Source of the DNA: UBA9732 sp963649615 | Lineage (GTDB): Bacteria; Spirochaetota; Spirochaetia; Sphaerochaetales; Sphaerochaetaceae | DNA length: 27,384 nucleotides | Direction of reading: 5' to 3' | Assembly: GCA_963649615.1 (NCBI GenBank) | Contig: CAVJIN010000020.1 | Coordinates: forward strand, 1-27,384 | Program-made: the position numbers and the translations under genes | In this document: positions 22,921 to 27,384 of the stretch, one piece after another | How positions within the stretch are numbered: the first letter of the stretch is position 1 | Layout of the letters: each line of letters starts with the position of its first letter | Notes under the pieces: model-generated | Seen by the model: only the letters and a program-made list of their open reading frames with translations | Database searches by the model: none | Told to the model about the DNA's origin: nothing

Positions 22921-24834
22921 ATGGGAAAGGGAAAAACTAGTAACAAGTGGCTGCTACTTTTTTATGACATAATTATTTTATGTGTCATTGATACTCTATT
23001 GCTTTTCTTATACGGTGGTGGAAGTGTTAAGCTTACTACAACTGATGCACTATGGCATGTAGCTGTTTCTGCAGTTGCCATTTTTGGTTGTAGATTTGCG
23101 TTTGGGCTTTATCAAGCAATATGGCGCTATGGTGGAGTTCAAACGTACATGAAGCTAATGTTAAGTGATGCATCTGCTTTTTGTATTTACTTCCTTGCTT
23201 CCCGAATGTTAGATATTAAGCAAATTACTTTTGTTCGTATGCTTGCTTTGGTAATGATGAACTTGTTTTGTTCTCTTGCCATGCGTATGGCTTACCGCTA
23301 TTGCTACAAGTGTGCTACTCCTAACACATCGTGGGGTAAATTCTTATCTTTCTTGCTTTCTATTTTTGCCGGTATTTCCAACAACCGTAAGGCTGAGAGT
23401 GAGGATATTAAGGTTGCCATCTATGGGGCTGGCAATTTAGGCTTTACGCTTTATGAAGACATCTATGTAAACAAGCAATACTCTTATGAGGTTAGGTGCT
23501 TTATTGATGAAGATAAGGCCAAACAGGGTAGGCGTCTTAATGGGCTTAAGGTTCTTTCAAGTGAGGAGGCAACGCCGGCGCGATTGATATCGGACTACGG
23601 GGTGCAGGAAATAATTGTTGCAATCCGGGATATGGCGCAGGAAAAGCTCAAGGAGGTGTACGAAAAGTATACCAAAAGTGGCATCAAGGTTAAGTATTAC
23701 GATGTCATCAATAATGTTCAGAATGCATCAAATAAGGGATATCTGAGGGAGATTCAGATTGAGGATTTGTTGTTCCGTAAGCCAATTGTGATGCAATCTG
23801 ATAAGGTGAAAGAGTACTATAAAGATAAGGTAATCTTGGTAACTGGTGGCGCGGGGTCTATTGGTAGCGAGCTATGTAGACAGGTGGCGTCTTATGGGCC
23901 TAAGACCCTTGTTGTCTTGGATATTTACGAGAACACTGCATATGACCTACAACAAGAGCTTAAAATGTCGTATGACAAGGCCTTAGACTTTCATGTGGAG
24001 ATATGTTCTATCACAAATAAAGAAGGCCTGAGGAGGACTTTTGAGAAGTACAGGCCTCAGATAATTATCAATGCTGCAGCGCACAAGCATGTTCCGCTTA
24101 TGGAAGATGATGCGCAGGAGGCCATTGAGAATAACGTCTTTGGATGTAAGAATTTACTTGAGTTGACTGAAGAATATGGGGCTGAGCGCTTTATGATGGT
24201 GAGCACGGATAAAGCAGTCAATCCCACGAATGTGATGGGTGCCACAAAGCGTATGTGTGAGATGATGGTGCTAAGTGCATCGCGTACGGGCAAGGCAGTA
24301 TATTCGTGCACGCGTTTTGGTAACGTGCTAGGAAGCGCTGGCTCTGTGATTCCGCTTTTTAAGCGCCAGATAGCCAACGGTGGTCCTGTGACTATTACTG
24401 ATAAGCGTATAACCCGATATTTCATGACCATCCCAGAAGCAAGTCAGCTAGTCTTACAAAGTGGTCAAATAGCCAAAAACGGCGAGCTCTTTGTGCTAGA
24501 TATGGGCCAACCGGTTAAGATTTATGACCTAGCCCAAAATATGATTAGGCTAAGTGGTGCTACTAGCGTGGAGATTGTTGAGGTTGGCCTTCGTCCTGGC
24601 GAAAAGCTCTATGAAGAGCTATTAATCAAGAGTGAGACACTCACCAAGACAGAAAACAACCTTATTTTCATAGAAAAAGACGAGCCGTTGGAGGCCTCAG
24701 AGATAGAGAAGAAGCTGGATAGGCTGGCTTTTATGGAGCGCGAAAACTTGTCCAATGAGCAAGTGAAGGCACTTCTCAGAGAGGTGGTACCTACCTACAA
24801 ACGCCCAGAAGAGATAAATGGGAGTGTGAAGTAA
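22921..24834 (+). CDS. Polysaccharide biosynthesis protein, FlaA1/CapD-type nucleotide-sugar 4,6-dehydratase
   Basis: 637 residues. The N-terminus has four membrane segments (about residues 10-32, 42-64, 81-100 and 103-123). A first Rossmann-like domain follows with VAIYGAGNLGF (165-175), then a short-chain dehydratase domain with LVTGGAGSIGSE (306-317), STDKAVNP (428-435) and MGATK (439-443), where Met replaces the usual Tyr of YxxxK, as in PglF and FlaA1-type UDP-GlcNAc 4,6-dehydratases. It acts on a UDP-sugar at the cytoplasmic face and probably starts a modified sugar for surface glycan. I start at ATG 22921; the open frame extends 55 codons upstream to 22756, but those residues resemble no family N-terminus and cover the leader hairpins. 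The upstream ribosome-binding site is weak. The precise substrate is inferred. Confidence 0.91.
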   Translation: MGKGKTSNKWLLLFYDIIILCVIDTLLLFLYGGGSVKLTTTDALWHVAVSAVAIFGCRFAFGLYQAIWRYGGVQTYMKLMLSDASAFCIYFLASRMLDIKQITFVRMLALVMMNLFCSLAMRMAYRYCYKCATPNTSWGKFLSFLLSIFAGISNNRKAESEDIKVAIYGAGNLGFTLYEDIYVNKQYSYEVRCFIDEDKAKQGRRLNGLKVLSSEEATPARLISDYGVQEIIVAIRDMAQEKLKEVYEKYTKSGIKVKYYDVINNVQNASNKGYLREIQIEDLLFRKPIVMQSDKVKEYYKDKVILVTGGAGSIGSELCRQVASYGPKTLVVLDIYENTAYDLQQELKMSYDKALDFHVEICSITNKEGLRRTFEKYRPQIIINAAAHKHVPLMEDDAQEAIENNVFGCKNLLELTEEYGAERFMMVSTDKAVNPTNVMGATKRMCEMMVLSASRTGKAVYSCTRFGNVLGSAGSVIPLFKRQIANGGPVTITDKRITRYFMTIPEASQLVLQSGQIAKNGELFVLDMGQPVKIYDLAQNMIRLSGATSVEIVEVGLRPGEKLYEELLIKSETLTKTENNLIFIEKDEPLEASEIEKKLDRLAFMERENLSNEQVKALLREVVPTYKRPEEINGSVK

Positions 24835-24870
24835 AAAACGTTAAGTGAAAAACGAAGTTGCGCAGAAAAT

Positions 24871-24903
24871 ATGAAGAAAATAGATATAAGCAATCCAACC
24901 TTT
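24871..24903 (+). CDS. N-terminal fragment of a gene cut by an assembly gap
   Basis: ATG 24871 opens a frame (MKKIDISNPTF) that enters the N run after 11 codons. The ribosome-binding site is weak. It is in frame with the fragment at 25069-25173 if the gap is really 165 bases, so both may belong to one gene. Too little remains to identify it. Confidence 0.35.
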
Positions 24904-25068
24904 NNNNNNNNNNNNNNNNNNNNNNNNNNNNNNNNNNNNNNNNNNNNNNNNNNNNNNNNNNNNNNNNNNNNNNNNNNNNNNNNNNNNNNNNNNNNNNNNN
25001 NNNNNNNNNNNNNNNNNNNNNNNNNNNNNNNNNNNNNNNNNNNNNNNNNNNNNNNNNNNNNNNNNNNN
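24904..25068. other. Assembly gap (165 N)
   Basis: The sequence is unknown. If the fragments on both sides are the ends of one AAA-ATPase-like gene, which usually encodes over 500 residues, the gap must be under-estimated or the gene deleted internally. Confidence 0.99.
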
Positions 25069-25173
25069 AAAGCTTGGAGTAATAACTCAACACGCAAAAT
25101 TCATCTTTTAGGCATCAACTTCAGTACCAAAGAGCGTAACATAAGCGAGTGGAAGGAAGAGATAGTTTGGTAA
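25069..25173 (+). CDS. C-terminal fragment, probable AAA-ATPase-like/PD-(D/E)XK (DUF1703) protein
   Basis: The frame is open from the gap to a TAA at 25171-25173 and gives 34 residues. The segment KIHLLGINFSTKERNISEW resembles the end of the AAA-ATPase-like proteins with a C-terminal DUF1703 nuclease-like domain (typically K-I-x-L-x-G-I-x-F-S-x-x-x-R-x-I-x-x-W), which are abundant in anaerobes and often multicopy. A hairpin terminator follows 11 bases after the stop. With so little sequence the family call is tentative. Confidence 0.5.
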   Translation, partial: KAWSNNSTRKIHLLGINFSTKERNISEWKEEIVW

Positions 25174-25183
25174 ATCAAAAGAC

Positions 25184-25209
25184 AAAACGGCATTTTTTAT
25201 TCCGTTTTT
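25184..25209 (+). terminator. Possible intrinsic terminator before the ATPase/Toprim unit
   Basis: AAAACGG (25184-25190) pairs with CCGTTTT (25202-25208), and the second arm runs straight into T. The stem is short (7 bp) with only three G-C pairs, so it is weak, but it is well placed between the upstream stop and the next promoter. Confidence 0.55.
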
Positions 25210-25218
25210 AACTTTTGT

Positions 25219-25247
25219 TTGACCGTTTTTTGTTAATGGTGTATAAA
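25219..25247 (+). promoter_or_regulatory. Promoter of the ATPase/Toprim unit
   Basis: TTGACC (25219-25224) and TATAAA (25242-25247) are 17 bases apart, about 23 bases before the ATG, with AAGGA in between. This is one of the strongest promoters in the window and makes the pair an independent transcription unit. Confidence 0.8.
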
Positions 25248-25269
25248 GGGAACAAAGGAAAAGGATCTC

Positions 25270-26706
25270 ATGAACAATAAGTATTCCGCACGATTAAAGT
25301 CAATCACAATAGAAAACTTTAAAAATGTTAACTATGGTTCTCTTTCATTTGATAATCCTAAATGGCATGGTGCTGCTAGTATCATGGGTTTGTATGGTCA
25401 AAATGGTTCAGGGAAGACTGCTCTTATAGATGCTATTCATCTTCTTAAATATGTCTTATCTGGGAAATCAGTTCCTAGCAGATTTGCAGACTTTATCATG
25501 ATTGGCTATGAAAAGGCAAAATTTCAGTTTGATTTTACACTGAGTAATGAGTCCAATGAACAAATTGTATCATATTCATTTGAACTTGGCTCTGTGATTG
25601 AAGAAACTCAAAACATGGTAAATGCCGTCTCATCTTCTAAAAATAAGAAAGTTTATATTGAAAATGAAATTTTAAAATGCAAAATTGGTGTTGCTCCGGA
25701 TTTTGGTAAAGTAGGAAGACTGATAGACACAAGTAATGTTTCAATCTTTGTTCCTGAATCCAAGAAAAAATTGATGGTAGGAAAAGAATATGACATGGAT
25801 TTGCTTGTTGCAAAAAAATTGGCACAAACGCAAAGTCGTTCGTTCTTGTTTTCTGCAGAATTAATGAAAGCCATACATGAGAATAATAAATCTATTAGTT
25901 CTCTAGGTTCTTCTAGTTTAGAATTAGAACACTATATTGATATATTGGACGAGCTTGTTTTTTTTGGTAATAACGAGCTTTTTATAATAGATACAACAAA
26001 CTCAGGGCTTATTAGCCTTAACACTCAGCCTCTTACTTTTAGGTATAGGGATGAGGAGTTTTCAGGAATTAATGGTTTCTTTTTATTGCCTCTAAACAAC
26101 CCTGTAGATGTTTCTGTTAAAGAAAAGAAAGTCTTTGAAAAAGTTATTAACAATATGAATATTGTCTTGGAAAAAATAGTTCCAGGTTTAAATATTGGTA
26201 TCAAAAATCTTGGGAAACAGGTTTTGGAAGACGGAACTGAGGGATATAGGCTTCAACTTACTTCAAATAGAGAAGGTAAAGAAATTGCCTTAAAATATGA
26301 ATCCGAAGGGATAAAAAAGATTGTTTCAATTTTGCAATTACTTATTGTTGTCTACAATCAACGTTCTATTACTGTTGCAATTGATGAGTTGGATTCTGGA
26401 ATTTTTGAATACTTACTTGGCGAGCTATTAAGGATTATTGAAGAGAATGGAAAAGGACAGTTGTTTTTTACATCTCATAATTTAAGACCACTAGAAACCT
26501 TGGATAAAGGATTTGTTTCTTTTACTACAACAAACCCTAATAATCGCTACGTACGACTTTCCAATGTAAAGGAAACCAATAATCTTCGTGATGTCTTTTA
26601 TGATAGAATCATGCTTGGGAACAATGGTGAAGAACTTTATGAAGAGACTAGAAATCCAGAGATAGCATTTGCATTTTCTGAGGCGGGTCTTTGTAATGGC
26701 AAATAA
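25270..26706 (+). CDS. AAA15/OLD-like ABC-type ATPase of a two-gene defence-like unit
   Basis: 478 residues. The N-terminus LKSITIENFKNV is the typical first strand of RecF/SMC/OLD-type ATPases. Walker A is GQNGSGKT (43-50), the degenerate signature ESEGIKK lies at 344-350, Walker B is ITVAIDELDSG (367-377, Asp372 and Glu373) and the H-loop is TSHN (His403). About 290 residues separate Walker A from the signature and carry no motif I recognise, as in AAA15 proteins. No nuclease domain is fused; the Toprim-like protein encoded next, in an 11-base overlap, probably supplies it. That architecture (ATPase plus separate Toprim) is shared by PARIS AriA/AriB and by AbiL/Rlo-type pairs, which are linked to phage defence. 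The ATPase call is firm; the defence role is inference. Confidence 0.88.
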   Translation: MNNKYSARLKSITIENFKNVNYGSLSFDNPKWHGAASIMGLYGQNGSGKTALIDAIHLLKYVLSGKSVPSRFADFIMIGYEKAKFQFDFTLSNESNEQIVSYSFELGSVIEETQNMVNAVSSSKNKKVYIENEILKCKIGVAPDFGKVGRLIDTSNVSIFVPESKKKLMVGKEYDMDLLVAKKLAQTQSRSFLFSAELMKAIHENNKSISSLGSSSLELEHYIDILDELVFFGNNELFIIDTTNSGLISLNTQPLTFRYRDEEFSGINGFFLLPLNNPVDVSVKEKKVFEKVINNMNIVLEKIVPGLNIGIKNLGKQVLEDGTEGYRLQLTSNREGKEIALKYESEGIKKIVSILQLLIVVYNQRSITVAIDELDSGIFEYLLGELLRIIEENGKGQLFFTSHNLRPLETLDKGFVSFTTTNPNNRYVRLSNVKETNNLRDVFYDRIMLGNNGEELYEETRNPEIAFAFSEAGLCNGK

Positions 26707-27384
26707 GAAAATTGTCTTTATCATAGTTGAAGGGCCCTCAGACAGCGCTACTTTAGGGCTTCTTTTTGATAGAATCTTTAGTTCTAATAGTGTTTTTGTT
26801 CATATTACACACATGGATGTGACTACTTCAATAGACTCCAATGGAAACTATGTTCGAGGTAGAACTATTTTAAATAAGGTTGGGAATATTGTAGAAACTT
26901 ATATGAACTCTTATCACAAGCGTTCTTCCCAATTTAAAGAAATAATTCATATTACAGATACGGATGGAGCTTACATTCCTCAAGATGCTGTTGTGTTTGA
27001 TAACAATGCGAAAAAAGCCAAATACGAATGCAATAAAATCTTAACATCAAATGTTAAGGCTATCCAAGAACGAAACAATCAAAAAAGAGGTTGTTTGGAC
27101 AAACTCTTAACTACACCAAAAGTTCATAACATTCCGTATCATATTTATTACATGTCTTGTAATCTTGACCATGTTCTTCATGATAAAAGGAATCTATCAA
27201 ATGAAGAAAAAGAAAGTCTAGCAATGGCTTTTGTCCAGAAATATAGAGATAATATTTCTGATTTTATTAGTTTCATAAATGATTCTAGAATCTCTGTTTC
27301 TGGTAGTTTCTTAGAAACATGGGCATTCATAAAAAAAGGTCTGAATTCCTTGGAAAGACACACAAACTTAGGGCTATGCTTTAA
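26696..27384 (+). CDS. Stand-alone Toprim-like protein (partial at window end)
   Basis: The frame opens at ATG 26696, inside the last codons of the ATPase gene (11-base overlap), and stays open to the window edge, giving 229 residues. IVFIIVEGPSDSATL holds Glu12 and Asp16, and HITDTDGAYIP holds Asp88 and Asp90, the E and DxD of a Toprim catalytic centre (seen in OLD nucleases, AriB and RloB-like proteins). The C-terminal SFLETWAFIKKGLNSLERH reads like the end of a domain, so the stop is probably only a few codons further on. The overlap implies coupled translation and matched amounts of the two proteins. It is probably the effector nuclease. Its exact family (DUF4435, RloB or other) cannot be settled here. 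Confidence 0.8.
   Translation, partial: MANKKIVFIIVEGPSDSATLGLLFDRIFSSNSVFVHITHMDVTTSIDSNGNYVRGRTILNKVGNIVETYMNSYHKRSSQFKEIIHITDTDGAYIPQDAVVFDNNAKKAKYECNKILTSNVKAIQERNNQKRGCLDKLLTTPKVHNIPYHIYYMSCNLDHVLHDKRNLSNEEKESLAMAFVQKYRDNISDFISFINDSRISVSGSFLETWAFIKKGLNSLERHTNLGLCF

Noticed and set aside
25270..27384. Naming the pair Gabija or Septu
   Set aside because: Gabija GajA carries ATPase and Toprim in one chain with a UvrD-like partner, and Septu pairs an ATPase with an HNH nuclease; neither fits.

Overview
The window looks like part of a chromosome from an uncultured, fairly AT-rich bacterium. A spirochaete of the Treponema type is my best guess. The support is indirect: a DUF1538/P-II pair, a solute-binding protein whose signal peptide ends in the Treponema-like FAGGTQE, the tig-clpP-clpX-tatD order, infC-rpmI-rplT followed by a small coiled-coil protein, and many DUF4143-type ATPase relatives known in that group. 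No 16S or other strong phylogenetic marker is present. Runs of N at 13611-13620, 14682, 22178-22286 and 24904-25068 show that this is a scaffolded assembly.

Layout. (1) 1-3379, plus strand: the tail of an unknown gene, a duplicated DUF1538 membrane protein, a tandem P-II protein, and an RlmI-type rRNA methyltransferase. (2) 3496-8064, plus strand, carbon metabolism: phosphate acetyltransferase, a class II aldolase, then a separately promoted cluster of KDG kinase, KDPG aldolase (with a C-terminal VOC-like extension) and an IclR-family regulator. A perfect KdgR/IclR-like palindrome lies immediately upstream of a strong sigma-70 promoter, which suggests control by the encoded regulator. (3) 8070-11847, minus strand: a polar amino-acid ABC transporter whose binding-protein gene is separated from the permease and ATPase genes by a DUF4143 ATPase with its own palindromic upstream repeats. 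(4) 11894-14620, minus strand: a ZapB-like coiled-coil protein, rplT, rpmI, infC and class II fructose-bisphosphate aldolase. (5) 14735-20322: a membrane-anchored protein of unknown function translationally coupled to endonuclease III on the plus strand, facing tatD, clpX, clpP and tig on the minus strand. (6) 20414-21706, plus strand: tRNA-Gly(GCC) and a divergent metK behind a structured leader. (7) 21789-22523, minus strand: a ferredoxin-like protein broken by a gap. (8) 22657-24834, plus strand: a FlaA1/CapD-type nucleotide-sugar 4,6-dehydratase behind a leader of about 230 nt that holds a run of ten G, a GC hairpin and a perfect 20-bp palindrome. (9) 24871-27384, plus strand: fragments of a probable AAA-ATPase-like gene around a gap, then an independently promoted two-gene unit of an AAA15/OLD-like ATPase and a stand-alone Toprim-like protein that runs off the window. 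This last unit is the best candidate for a defence system.

Most of the window is housekeeping. The parts most worth a second look are the ATPase/Toprim pair, the poly-G leader, the palindromic repeats before the DUF4143 gene, and the tandem P-II protein paired with a duplicated membrane protein. All calls come from reading the sequence; no database search was run.
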